Source of the DNA: Thalassia testudinum
Lineage: Eukaryota > Streptophyta > Magnoliopsida > Alismatales > Hydrocharitaceae
DNA length: 64,000 nt
Assembly (NCBI GenBank): GCA_037157565.1
Contig: JAZHRO010000036.1
Location: forward strand, 15,116,501 to 15,180,500
Reading direction: 5' to 3'
In this document: positions 1-9,555 of the stretch, piece by piece
Numbering within the stretch: the stretch's first letter is position 1
How the letters are laid out: every line of letters begins with the position of its first letter
Translations under genes and position numbers: made by a program
The notes under the pieces: model-generated
The model's database searches: none
What the model was told of the DNA's origin: nothing
The model's input: the letters and a program-made list of their open reading frames with translations, nothing else

Positions 1-487
1 AGGTGTGGAGACCCTTAAGAAACTAGTACGCTTGCCAACGTGTACATGACGCAATTTGTTTGTCATAACAGGTTGGCTCATAGATGGTAAGCTCTTCAAA
101 GAGGCTCTCCAATTTCGAGAAGTACTTGTTAAGCGGAAGATTCTCTTGACTCCAGTTCCAGATGTGTCAATATATGTCAGTGAGTTTGGCACAACTTGTC
201 TTTTTAGAGAATCTCTTCTCAAGCGTGTCCTACATGCCCATGGTCGTGTTTTTATACAACATATTGGTTGCAATAGAAGGGTCAATAGAGTTCGAAAGCT
301 AATTCATTACCTAATAATTCTCTTCCTCCTACTTCTTTGTCTTTGTTTCTTCGGGGTTTGTAGGTGTTATCTCCAAGATAACATGGAGTTTGTTTTGTCC
401 ACCAATGAAGATCTTGAAGGCTCTTGTGCATAAGATGTAGTCGGATGTGCCCATCAACTTGATGGTTGTGCCCTGGACAAGCACACA
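1..487 (-). pseudogene. Cop-Z gag fragment (UBN2-type copia gag)
   Basis: Translated leftward from 487, the frame contains a copia gag N-terminal pattern: KLMGTSDYILCTRAFKIFIG, then a segment ending NMLYKNTTMGM, a stop where Trp is expected, and DTLEKRFSKK. In intact copia gags these are the LxGxNYxxW start and the MWDxL motif of the UBN2 region. Several stops interrupt it, including TAG in place of the Trp of the MWD motif. It encoded the nucleocapsid-like structural protein that packages element RNA. It is not functional now. Protease, integrase and RT would lie left of the window. Confidence 0.7.
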
Positions 488-856
488 AGCACCTTCGTCT
501 CCGTGCTAATTGGGGCCTTTACGTTAGCTGTAACTGCAACTTATGGAGGTCTTTGTGCCTCTTCTTGTATGCCTAGGAGTGAAGTGTTATAGCTTGGCAT
601 TTCTTGATGCATGAGAGGTTAACGCGTTCCCTGAACTTGAACTTTGAGGTCTTTGTGCCACTTCTTGTACGCCCTAGAGCCAATGTCCTTTGCTTGGCTT
701 TCTTGGATGCATGAGAGGTTCACTTGCCTCGAACTTGAGTTGAACTTGGCTTGGCACTTGATTCTCAACACGATGCCACGTATTCCATACAGAGAGAGAA
801 TGCATGGAGAGAGATCTTCTTTGCACGCACTTGAGATCAAAGGGCTAGGAGGACCC
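488..856 (-). other. Cop-Z untranslated leader
   Basis: Between primer site and gag. It contains an imperfect direct duplication (547-620 and 647-720, period 100) sharing GAGGTCTTTGTGCC, CACTTCTTGTA and GGATGCATGAGAGGTT-like blocks. No coding function is seen. Confidence 0.5.
547..720. repeat. Imperfect direct duplication, about 74-bp units
   Basis: Unit 547-620 and unit 647-720 share the start GAGGTCTTTGTGCC and the end TGCATGAGAGGTT, with substitutions between. The 100-bp period includes a short spacer. It lies in the Cop-Z leader. Confidence 0.7.
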
Positions 857-868
857 GTTCTGATAGCA
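857..868 (-). other. Cop-Z primer-binding site (tRNA-iMet type, degenerate)
   Basis: The minus strand reads TGCTATCAGAAC, two changes from the plant copia consensus TGGTATCAGAGC. It abuts the LTR end at 869 and is followed by a leader and gag. Confidence 0.6.
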
Positions 869-909
869 TGTGAAGAATTATGGACCCTTCTCCTTCAATG
901 TTGCTCGAG

Positions 910-967
<58 letters not shown>

Positions 968-1297
968 GTGGCATGAAGAGGAAGAGAGGAGGGGTGCTCT
1001 TGGAATTGGAAATATTATTATTGGAACTCAAGGGAAAATAAGGGGGGGTTTGGTCTTTATTTAAAGTGATTCAATCCCAATTACAACTCAACAAATTTCG
1101 GATTTGCCAATCTTATTTCCTAAAACAAACTCAATCAAATCTCTTTTACTATTCCTAAAATGACTCAATCACTAAAACTAATTGAATAAAATAAACATGA
1201 AAACAAACACACCAAACCAAACCTTAAACCTAACTCCATGCATACACTTTCACGCACAACTTACGCATGCACACGCATGCCAAACTTAGGTCCTACA
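869..1297 (-). repeat. Cop-Z 5' LTR
   Basis: On the minus strand it starts TGTAGGACCTAAG at 1297 and ends TTCTTCACA next to the primer site, giving TG...CA ends and about 429 bp. It contains a long GA/CT tract near its 3' end. The partner LTR would be left of the window, so the boundaries rest on the TG/CA ends, the primer site and the abrupt return of Cop-A coding sequence at 1298. Confidence 0.6.
917..963. repeat. (GA)n microsatellite
   Basis: About 23 uninterrupted GA units inside the Cop-Z LTR. The Arg/Glu and Leu/Ser repeat reading frames across it are low-complexity artefacts. Confidence 0.95.
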
Positions 1298-1324
1298 AAT
1301 TGCTACATGGCTTATTCCAATCGT

Positions 1325-1480
1325 GCTAACTGTGAACACCCACTTGCATCCAACCATAGTAGCTTTAGGAGGAAAATTAGTAAGCTCCTAGGTATGATGA
1401 GAGATAAGAGCGGACATCTCCTCTTCCATGGCTTATCGCCACTTTGGATTGAGAATTGTTTGCTGATGCGAAAGTAGGGA
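1325..1480 (-). pseudogene. Cop-A reverse transcriptase N-terminus (truncated)
   Basis: The minus strand contains AMEEEMSALISHHT, a stop at the expected Trp, ELTNFPPKATMVGCKWVF. This is the copia RT start (W..AM..E..AL....TW.LV..P....VGC.WVF). It breaks off about 30 bp before the Cop-Z LTR. Polymerase motifs including YVDD are outside the window or lost. Confidence 0.75.
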
Positions 1481-2740
1481 CATGTTGCAGATAAGGAGCT
1501 ACACAACTTTTTGTAAGAAGGTTCATGGATTGTCATAGAGAGTCAGAGACATGCTTGGGGATGGGATGCATGGTGTAGCTACATGAAGCCTTTCTTACAG
1601 CAATAGGTAGATCCAAATCAAAGGATATTGGTTGCTCGACATTATGGGTTGGCAAGGCATTAGCGACATAGTCGTCAACTTGTTGGGTACCTAGATCATC
1701 ACTAACCACCATATCGTTAGTGTGTAAAGTTTGTGTGCTCACATGAGGGTAGATTGGTACTGTCTTGGAGGGAGTAGTGCGATGTCTATACATGATTAAT
1801 GGATCCCGAAACTTGACGAGTCTAGATACGGGAATGTCCTCCAAGGGAGTACAGGGAATATGCATAGGCGTAGTATCTGAGCCCTCATGAACATGTCTCC
1901 CAGCAGTAGAAAAGTAAGATATAGACTCATGGAAAGTTACATCGATGTTGACATAGTGATGCGATAGATGGGATCGTAACAATAATATCCCTTTTGAGTT
2001 AGAGAATACCCAAAAAGACACATTTCACCGCTTTTGGGGGCAAGCCTACCTTGGTTAGGACCAGATAAATGGATGAAGGCAACGTATTCGAAAACATAGG
2101 GATGAACAAGAAATAGTTCCCCATTGGGATATAAAAACTACAAAGGGATCTGTTCATGTATACTCAAGGAGGGCATGCCATTAATGAGATAGCAAGTAGT
2201 TAACACCACATTGCCCTAGTAACTGTTGTGAATCAACAGTGTCCTAGCAACATCCAAGAGATGTTTGTGTTTCGTAACACTATTCTATTGAGAAATATAA
2301 GGATAAGTAATCTAATTTATGATGCCTTGAGACTTGTAGAAGTTATATAAAAACTGAGTATAAAATTTCAAGCCATTATCAGAATGAACAACTTTAATAT
2401 TGGCATCAAATTACATCTTTATTTCTAAAACAAATTTTTTAATGATTTGACCAACATGAAACTTCTTTTTTAAAAGAAAAACCCACAACAATATAGAAAA
2501 ATCAACATGAACAAGATAATATTTGTGCCCCATATGTAACCGGGGCCGTAAACATCAATAACAACCAACCTAAACAAGGAATGTGACCTAGGATTCTAAT
2601 TAAAAGGGTAAATACTCCAATGATACTTCCCAAGTTGACAAGCATCATAATTAAGGATGACAGAGAAATCTTAGGAATGACCTGACGTACCTTCATAAGG
2701 GGCCCAGATGTAGATGCCATTGGAGAGTAGACCCAGCGAT
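1481..2740 (-). pseudogene. Cop-A integrase core, C-terminal region and linker
   Basis: Reading leftward from about 2740: an SDNGLKFYT block (the copia S/DNG.EF motif with a catalytic Asp), the HKHLLDVARTLL helix, the GYSLTQKGYYCYDP tail and the VTFHESISYFS start of the linker, ending LPIAVRKASCSY. These are in the usual copia order. In life the protein inserted element cDNA into chromosomes. Multiple stops and at least one frame change are present. The 1533-2021 stretch remains open for 162 codons. Confidence 0.8.
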
Positions 2741-4390
2741 AAAGTTAGTAATACCAAGGCTCATAGCAGCATAAGGAGGTTGAGACAGATGTGCTCTACT
2801 TCTTCATAGTCGCTACCGATCATCCTCCCCCTTAGGATATCTTGAAAGGTGTAGTAACAACATCAAAGATGATGCAGCGGTTAAATTCTTTGGTAATTCT
2901 ACTGACATAAAGCAAACTGATAGGAAAGTCTAGAATAAGTAAAACATCTGTCAGTGGCATATTGGGAGGTGATAGTCACCTCCCTTTGACTAGTAACAGG
3001 AGAATGCCTCTCGTAGGCCACCTGAATTGTACACCCGAAGGGCATTGAACGAAGATTAAGAAAGCAATGTTGGTCTCCACAAATGGCAAGATGCCCTAGA
3101 GTCCACGAGCCAATCTGAATCACATATATCATCAATTTGTGTAGAGAACGTAGTTTGTATACTTGACGAGGTGGCTAGAGTAACAGTATTAGAAGTAGTG
3201 GGAGTTGAGGAAGTCGTATGTGCAAGCTATAAGAGGCGTTGGAAAAGTTCATCATAGTTAAATCGAGGCATTGTAATGGTATATCTAGTTGGATCTACTG
3301 TAGTAACTGCCTGATTGGAAAAAGGTAGCCGACCATGCTTAGTCTAGCAGGTACCATCAGCATGACCAAGCTTCTCACAATAGGAACAAGGAGAGCTTCC
3401 TCTGCCCTAAGCACTATGTCTTCTCCCCTGTCCTCGTGTAGAGGGCGAACCACATCCTTGGCTTGGCTGGCAGCTAAGGTAGATGTCTAGGAAATAGGCT
3501 CCTCAATGGTAAGGGAAGCTGAAAACTGATTCATCCTACTATGTGCCCTTAAGACTAGGAATCTCTACTATAGTAAGTATTTGAGAATGATAATCAGAGT
3601 ACAAAGTTGACAAGCTAACAAGAAACTATAGGGCAACATGCCTTTTGAGTGTCACATGTGCATATTGGGCAGCACTATGTCTTCTCCCCTGTCCTCGTGT
3701 AGAGGGCGAACCACATCCTTGGCTTGGTTGGCAGCTAAGGTAGATGTCTAGGAAATAGGCTCCTCAATGGTAAGGGAAGCTGAAAATTGATTCATCCTAC
3801 TATGTGCCCTTAAGACTAGGAAGCTCTACTATAGTAAGTATTTGAGAATGATAATCAGAGTACAAAGTTGACAAGCTAACAAGAAACTATAGGGCAACAT
3901 GCCTTTTGAGTGTCACATGTGCATATTGGGCGACATGCATTGTACTTCTCGAACAAGGTCTTAAGTGTCAACTAGTACTAAGATAAAGATCGACCCTTTA
4001 GAGGAAGATGCAACATTTGTTGTAAATCTGAAATACTTTACTAGAATTCTTCTCATATGAATGTGTTCTTTAGATTGTCCCACATCTTCTTAGTAGTTTT
4101 GTAATACATAATCTCATCCCCTATCCTTGGGATGAGGGTTCATGATCCATGCACAAACGATGGCATTGTCCTTCTACGTGGCATTCTTGCTTTAGTTGAA
4201 GTAATATGTTCTTGTCTTCACCTTCAACCATCATCAAAAAGATTTCTAACCATTGAGCATGGTTGGTCTTGTCCAACTTTACCATTGGGTTGGAGATTAG
4301 GCTTTTGTAGGCTCTTGTCTCCATTGCTTGCTCTAGTGTCACCTTCGACAAGTCTTCCAACACCATAACTACAATCCATGCCCAAAACAA
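2741..4390 (-). pseudogene. Cop-A gag, zinc knuckle, protease and pre-integrase region
   Basis: The gag start near 4330 reads NPMVKLDKTNHAQWLEIF, matching the copia gag LDxxNYxxW entry. A CX2CX4HX4C knuckle (CSYCEKLGHADGTC) lies at about 3345-3392. It continues leftward through eroded protease and pre-integrase sequence. The gag C-terminal stretch is present twice because of the 3410-3931 duplication. No intact protease D(S/T)G triad is visible. Heavily decayed. Confidence 0.75.
3410..3931. repeat. 261-bp tandem duplication in Cop-A gag
   Basis: Units 3410-3670 and 3671-3931, both starting AGCACTATGTCTTCTCCCCT and ending CATATTGGGC. By eye they differ at only a few positions, so the duplication is much younger than the decay of the element. 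The period is a multiple of three. Confidence 0.95.
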
Positions 4391-5025
4391 ATCATAAACT
4401 TTGGAATAATCAATCTAGTGCATTAAACCATGCAATAGCCATATCACTCAAGAACGAATGCCTAAAAGGCCTGTTGTTGCTGTTTTGGTTACCATCAAAG
4501 GCCTATCTCACTCTGGTGGCGCCAGTCAAAGGAGCATCAGCCGTGGGTGACATTAGTAAGGGTCTTGCTGGCCTTGGGTGACATCGATGGTGGATGATCA
4601 GAGGCTTAATAGGTCCTTTAGTGGTTGCTGAGCAACATAGTTGCCAATCACAAGAATGGAGAGAGGAACCCTAAGGGACCTCTCCTAGAAGGCTTGGTGG
4701 TAGTGTAGGGCCCGCCTAAAGGCCTTGGTGGTGGCGTAGGGCCTGCCTAAAGGTCTTGGCATTGCCCAGAGGCCAAGGGCAACATCATTGGGTCTATTGG
4801 AACCACGAGAAGCCCCCTTAGGAGAAAAGTTCTATCGGTGACGATGTATTGTGGTTGGAGTCGATCGTTGGAGGGCTTGTTAGTCGTTCATGAGGTTGGT
4901 GGCGATGATGGTGTTCTTTGTGAGTCCTCCTTCGATTATGTTTAGGGTTTTTTTTTGTGTGTGTAGTAGAAAGAAAAGAGGTATATGAATCAAGGAAGGT
5001 ACAAAACATTAGTCTAGGACCGCTA
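4391..5025 (-). other. Cop-A untranslated leader
   Basis: Sequence between primer site and gag, with GC-richer G/T blocks such as repeats of GGCCTTGGTGGTGGCGTAGGG near 4690-4750. Such leaders recur upstream of gag in the other copia copies here. No coding signal. Confidence 0.55.
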
Positions 5026-5037
5026 CTCTGATACTAA
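5026..5037 (-). other. Cop-A primer-binding site
   Basis: The minus strand reads TTAGTATCAGAG followed by TAGCGGTCC, a decayed form of the TGGTATCAGAGCAGCGGTC seen at 27809 and 28568. Confidence 0.75.
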
Positions 5038-5038
5038 G

Positions 5039-5177
5039 TTAGAATAAGGAAGCATCGCATTTGATATTAAGGCACCAATACCCATTATATAGAGGATTAT
5101 GGGAAAAACTACAGACATACCCTCCTAGAAGAGATAAATAACATAAATTAAAAGAGGAAATTGAATATACTTAAATC
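5039..5177 (-). repeat. Cop-A 5' LTR (outer end approximate)
   Basis: Adjacent to the primer site. It carries a TATA-like ATTATATAGAGG and GGGAAAA composition like the other short LTRs (24315-24463, 50448-50572). The outer end is set by similarity of length and is uncertain. Confidence 0.5.
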
Positions 5178-5369
5178 TTGACATGATCATATATATATTT
5201 GTATCTTGTATCTACCATCCATAACTGTTTTGGGTAGTTGATCCACTATCCTCACTTATTTGATCATGCCTTTGTGTGAGTGGCCGTAAATAAGTGGAAA
5301 TAATAACACATATTCGTACTCAAAAAACATTTATTCAGATAAATGGAGAAGACATATCTAATTAATGAA
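5178..5369. other. AT-rich sequence, no gene seen
   Basis: No coding, LTR or LINE signal. It may be original upstream or intronic DNA of the GDH gene between Cop-A and LINE-1. Confidence 0.4.
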
Positions 5370-5370
5370 C

Positions 5371-5434
5371 TAATTGCATAATGAGATGGCTCGCCATGGC
5401 CATATAACTATGCATTCCAAGTGGTAATCTTCAT
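5371..5434 (-). pseudogene. LINE-1 ORF2 endonuclease start (fragment)
   Basis: MKITTWNA, then a stop where Arg-Gly is expected. Plant L1 ORF2 proteins start with a very similar peptide, in which the Asn contributes to the endonuclease active site. Only the first few codons survive. Confidence 0.5.
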
Positions 5435-5640
5435 TTTGGCTGGTTAGAAGTCCCCTTTGTTGCAATCGTCGTACATGGCCTGTCTTATGCCAAGCACATC
5501 TCTGAAGTGTGTAAATTAGCAATGCCAGGCACTGCCTTCTTCTTTCCTCTATTTCCTTATGAAGATAAAGTTGGTAGGACGACAAAGGCACCATGTGCTT
5601 GTCCACTCACATCCTTATCCCCTTCACTAAGATTGGAGTT

Positions 5641-7088
5641 TTAATTCATCTTATTGGGACCTGTCCTTTGGTAGACATTGTCGGGAACAACAACCAAGCA
5701 TGGATCCTGCACATTCTTCACTAGTCCAGGAGGAGCATTAGAGGGCAAGGATGTCTCAGGTAATACATGTTCCTCATCCATGGCATCCGGTAAAACAAGT
5801 GCAGAAGACGAATCGGGGTCCACATGAAACTTGGGACTTAGAGCACAAAGAGGAGTAAAGGAACCACACCCTTGCAAGCCGAGTCTGTGATAAAGGATGT
5901 TGGCTGGATCCAGTTGAGTAGAGAGCATTTGCAAGGAATCTACCTGCTGCAAGTTCGATATTTCTTGGTTGTCAGTGTGTGCCGTAGGATCAGGAGCATT
6001 GCGAGGCATGGAGGTCTGAGGTAGTGGGTGTCCCTCATTCACGATATCAGCAAAATAGGTGCAGAGGACAAATTTTGGCCAGCAACATGCAGCTTAGAAT
6101 CAAGAGCATTAAGAGGAGCAGGGAAGCCATACCCTGGCAAGTCGGATCTGAAGTGAAGGTTGAAGGCCCGATCTGGCTGGGGAGAGTGCGTGAGTTAATA
6201 ATTTCTCTACTGTGACTTAAACATCTCTTTGCTACCCTTTCATATCATAGGCTCGGTCTCCTCCACAGGCATGGCCAACAGGCATATGAAATTGTTATCA
6301 GTGGCTGGAGCATGGTCAAAAAAACAAAGAGAAACCACATGAATTTTCTGAGATATCATACTTGCATAATTCAGATCCAAAATGAGGGTTGGGCATTGAA
6401 TTTGACCAAGGAAAAGGCTGTTTTCATTGTTCGCCAATTGCAATGCTGAGCTGTCATGGTATCCTGTAGGATTTGCTTGGTCGTGCTCCATTGAGGTCCC
6501 CAATGGTGGATGAAGGGATAAAAAATCAGAACTAGTAGCCACAGGGGAACTGTCTTTGAAAAATTGCTGATCCTGTAGAGCATTAAGCGACACCATACCA
6601 TCCAGAGTTGGATCCCAGATGAGATTTTGACATCCGATCTGGCTTAGAAGGTCTTCAATCACAACCATCCATAGATGAGAAGCCATCTACAGAGACCTCT
6701 CCACCTGAGCATCTTCAAGTGCCAACAAATCCTCGGCCAACCCAACAGAACCCACGTTCAAGAGATGCACACATGGTGCAAGCAAGGAAGAGAAACAGGA
6801 GGGCTCCACACCATACTGGGACTGGTTGGATCTGTCAAGTTGCGGCTGAGGTGGATCTGGCAGAGAGAAGCATCTCGGTAGAGAGTCCTCTGCACTTGAC
6901 CAGACTTGCTGAAAAGTGAAAGTCTCCAACTAACAGCGCACATCGCCTCCACCAGACCTTGAACTAGCCACTGCCGCCACTTGAGAGGAATAGCTCTCCA
7001 TCATCACATTGGGAAGGAGGTCTAATACAGTAAAGTTGTTGCCCACCACGATGCTTTGGAGCACCTGGAGGCTGCCTTGAAAGTACTC
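5641..7088 (-). pseudogene. Probable LINE-1 ORF1 C-terminal region
   Basis: A minus-strand frame with few stops (one near 6690, another in 6043-6239). It encodes a Pro/Ser/Leu-rich low-similarity protein. I recognise no catalytic motif. Its position 205 bp before an L1 ORF2 start is the only functional clue, and the variable tails of plant L1 ORF1 proteins look like this. The N-terminal RNA-binding part and zinc knuckle are absent. A 261-bp in-frame duplication repeats a LP(Q/E)TS(M/L)P(R/S)NAP motif. It could instead be a host pseudogene. Confidence 0.4.
5735..6200. repeat. Diverged 261-bp tandem duplication
   Basis: GCATTAGAGGGCAAGGATGT at 5735 corresponds to GCATTGCGAGGCATGGAGGT at 5996. 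Similarity continues for about 200 bp with many substitutions. It is older than the 261-bp duplication at 3410 although the period is the same. Confidence 0.75.
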
Positions 7089-7800
7089 TTGTTCGTTTTA
7101 TTTTTTAGTTGCTTCTCTATGTACAGGGAGTACAGCTATTCATGCGGTCTCTTATCTGCAAAATCAATTTTATGCAATAGCAACTATTCACTAATTATAG
7201 GAAGTTCAATAGTAATGGAAACTTTTTAGTTTCATGAAGAATGGATAAATAGTTTGTGATCTAACATTTGTTTCTTAATTAGAACTTAGATTAGTATCAA
7301 ATACAAGGCGTAGCTGCATTCATGTAGCCATATTTTCTGAAGTTCCGTTGGTGCACCTAAATTCATCAGGTATCCATGTAGGCATTGACTGATTGTGGTT
7401 TTTTTATTTTTATTTTTTAAAAGTTCCTGTCTTTCGCTATTGGATATGGGCAAATAAAAGGAATGTAATTTACTCATTTGTTTATCATCATTCTAAGAGA
7501 AATTGCTTGCCTTTGGTTTACGGTGTTAATTCTGGTATATGAGGAATATTTCTAACAGATAATTGGCAGTTCAGGGAACAGAAGGTATTTGTTGTCTTAT
7601 ATTTCTATATTAAGTTGACAAACGATATTTATGGGCTGGTCCCTTTCCAAAAAGAGAAGTCATCTTGTTTCGTGTTTTTAAATTCATAAGTAGTTATTTT
7701 TAATACATTGTTTCTGCCATGGACATACAGTTATGGTTTCAAGTGTTTTCATATTGGCACATGTTTGGATTTTTCAATAACTGCATTCACCTATAAACAG
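7089..7800 (+). other. GDH intron sequence upstream of first visible exon
   Basis: AT-rich DNA ending in a good acceptor (CACCTATAAACAG at 7800). I looked for the preceding GDH exon, encoding the G-S-G-K/N nucleotide-binding loop, and did not find it here. Confidence 0.55.
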
Positions 7801-7891
7801 ATTCAAAGGGTTATTTGTTCGATGAAGATGGGTTCAACTATGAAAAATTTTCACTTCTCAGGGATATTAAGATTCAACAGAGAAGCTTAAG
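7801..7891 (+). CDS. NADP-dependent glutamate dehydrogenase, exon a
   Basis: First visible exon of a plant hexameric-type NADP-GDH (2-oxoglutarate + ammonium + NADPH to glutamate). It opens after AAACAG and closes at AAG before GTGTGAG. It encodes SKGYLFDEDGFNYEKF and RDIKIQQRSL, matching the segment of bacterial and plant NADP-GDH just after the Rossmann-fold nucleotide-binding core (SDSxGxxxDExGF...). Phase: it begins with the last two bases of a codon and ends with two bases, joining exactly to exon b. No stop or frameshift. Earlier exons, including the catalytic Lys domain, are not in the window. Confidence 0.88.
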
Positions 7892-8001
7892 GTGTGAGTA
7901 TGTTTTTTGTTCTCACGGTATTCCTTAGGGTAGATTTTTGTGCTTCCGGTGCAGCTACTGACATGGAAGGTATTGTGTAATGGTTGTCATGCATCTGCCA
8001 G

Positions 8002-8159
8002 AGATTATTTGAAGTCTTATGCTCGTGCCAAATATGTAGAGGCTGCAAAACCATGGAATGAACGGTGTGAGATAGCATTTCCTTGTGCATCCCAAAATGA
8101 GATTGATCAAAATGATGCTATTGCTTTGGTGAATTCTGGTTGTCAGTTATTAATAGAAG
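8002..8159 (+). CDS. NADP-dependent glutamate dehydrogenase, exon b
   Basis: Bounded by CTGCCAG and GAAG before GTAGCT; 158 bp, 52 full codons plus split ones. It encodes DYLKSYARAKYVEAAKPWNE followed by IAFPCASQNEIDQNDA and LVNSGCQLLIEG. The PC(A/S)(T/S)QNE block is diagnostic of NADP-GDH and lines the coenzyme-binding domain. The frame is intact through both junctions. Intron lengths on either side are 110 and 81 bp, normal for plants. Confidence 0.92.
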
Positions 8160-8240
8160 GTAGCTCTGTACAATCCCTTATTACTTTGGAGTGATGAATG
8201 TGCTCCCTCAGCTCTTTATTTTTACTTTATTGATGGTTAG

Positions 8241-8332
8241 GGTCCAGCATGTCATGTACTCCTCAAGCTGTTGATGTCTTAAGAAAGTCAAAAGTTCTGG
8301 TTGCTCCTTCAAAGGCTGCAAGTGCTGGAGGG
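8241..8332 (+). CDS. NADP-dependent glutamate dehydrogenase, exon c
   Basis: Begins after GATGGTTAG and ends GGAGGG before GTATGATG. It encodes SSMSCTPQAVDVLRKSKVLV, then APSKAASAGG. The family signature is EG(A/S)NMP.T, then APGKAANAGGV. Here the Asn-Met-Pro reads Ser-Met-Ser and the second Asn reads Ser. These changes fall at normally conserved places, so either this copy has drifted or it is under relaxed selection. Frame and splice sites remain intact. Confidence 0.9.
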
Positions 8333-8750
8333 GTATGATGTGCTGTCTCTGCTTCGCAATTGTATGCATTCATTTATTTATTTTTTCAAAAAGGAGTATG
8401 CATTCATTTATTGCTTCAAAGGGGTGCTTAGAATCAAATAAACAAGCAGAATACATGTACCACTTGTAGAATGCAACCAACCAATCCTTTGATGCCATTG
8501 TTCAAACAACGTAACAGCTTTTAAGGTTTGTTTGGTGCTTGAAAGAGGATTTTCTTCTTCTCTTTTTTCTTTTGAATTGGGGGGGTTGGAGTTATGTGTC
8601 TTTGGTGAGCCAATCTAAGTGGAATCACTTGATCAGTGATTCTGATCTGAATGTCAAATCCCACGGACACACCAATTTGGATAGTTGGGTATCTCAATAT
8701 AATTAGGAGAATGTAATGAAGCCGTGTTGGATATACCAATGACCATGGAT

Positions 8751-8935
8751 TTCAAAAATGTGCCTCGATAGGCATATGCCTTAAGGCAAGGCAGGGGAAA
8801 AATGCCGCGAGGCGGTAGCCTTGATCATCTTCAGCAAGGTGTGCACCTCGACTTGGCTAGGTGTAGCTAGGGTGATGAGGCGTTGACATGAAGTGGAGGC
8901 ATTGCCTTAGTTGCTCTTGCACTTGACCCATTCAT
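8751..8935. repeat. MITE-like fragment with GCCTTGCC/GGCAAGGC blocks
   Basis: Contains GCCTTAAGGCAAGGCAGG, GCCGCGAGGCGGTAGCCTTG and GCAAGGTGTGCACCTCG. These resemble the core of MITE M6 (GCCTTGCCTTGTCTTGCC and CTAGGTGAGCACCTTG near 58150-58220). No terminal repeats or target duplication were found, so this is an eroded piece at best. Confidence 0.4.
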
Positions 8936-9555
8936 TTGACTTGCACATGACCCCTATCCAAGGCATAAAATCATCCCATCGACCCCCATAACCTCCTTAC
9001 AACGAAAAACACCCTATTTAATAGTCCACTAAGCACAATCTGAGGATTGAGCATCGTTGTCGGAGGTCAAGTAGTAGCTGCAGCAACGCCCCACGACATA
9101 CCAGGCTCCCAACGTCGCCGCACAATCTTCGTTAGTTTAAACTTCATTATCTCACTAAATGAATGTTTTCACTAGCATTTTGGTTTTATTTTAGGTCATT
9201 TAGGTAATTTTTTTATCATTTCTACTTAATGTAGTTATCTTTAGGTTATTTTAGTAAGTTTTTTCTTTGATAATCACAATTTATGGTTATCTTTTTAAGT
9301 TATTTTAGTAACATGGTTTGATTCTTGCAAGTCGTGACTTGGACTTGTGAGAGTAAACTTATGCAATTGGATTTTTTTTTGTAGATGATTTTTTTTTTTT
9401 TTTAAATTTGAGAAAGAAGGAAGATTGCTTGAGATCGGTAATCATCCAGTAATCTGTATTAAGAGGAATGGACTTGCAAATTTTGGAGTAAAAAATCAGA
9501 CAAATAATTAACCTCCCTCACTACATTTTCCACCCAGCAACACTCTCTAAAAATC

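Larger units (their letters stand above)
1..1297 (-). mobile_element. Cop-Z: Ty1/copia element, 5' part only
   Basis: Minus-strand copia element cut by the left window edge. Reading leftward, it shows an LTR (869-1297), a primer-binding site (857-868), a leader (488-856) and a decayed gag (487-1). The sequence right of 1297 is reverse transcriptase of another minus-strand copia (Cop-A), so Cop-Z appears to have inserted into Cop-A. The other half of Cop-A would then lie left of the window. The assignment rests on the order LTR, primer site, gag. The insertion inference rests on one flank only. Confidence 0.7.
1298..5177 (-). mobile_element. Cop-A: Ty1/copia element, 5' LTR to RT start
   Basis: Minus-strand copia. 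From right to left: LTR (5039 to about 5177), primer site (5026-5037), leader, gag, CCHC zinc knuckle, protease region, integrase, integrase-RT linker and the first part of RT. It ends at Cop-Z at 1298. Every domain carries stops or frameshifts. A 261-bp tandem duplication sits in gag. Right of 5177 the sequence looks like unrelated AT-rich DNA. Confidence 0.8.
5370..7088 (-). mobile_element. LINE-1: L1-type element fragment (ORF1 tail and ORF2 start)
   Basis: Minus strand. A long, mostly open frame (7088 to 5641) is followed after about 205 bp by MKITTWNA at 5434-5411, the usual start of the L1 ORF2 endonuclease. The frame then breaks near 5370. It is truncated at both ends. LINEs normally lose 5' sequence, so loss of everything after the ORF2 start implies a later deletion. 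Confidence 0.55.

Noticed and set aside
870..1064. Arg-Glu repeat proteins
   Set aside because: Translation of a GA microsatellite in an LTR.
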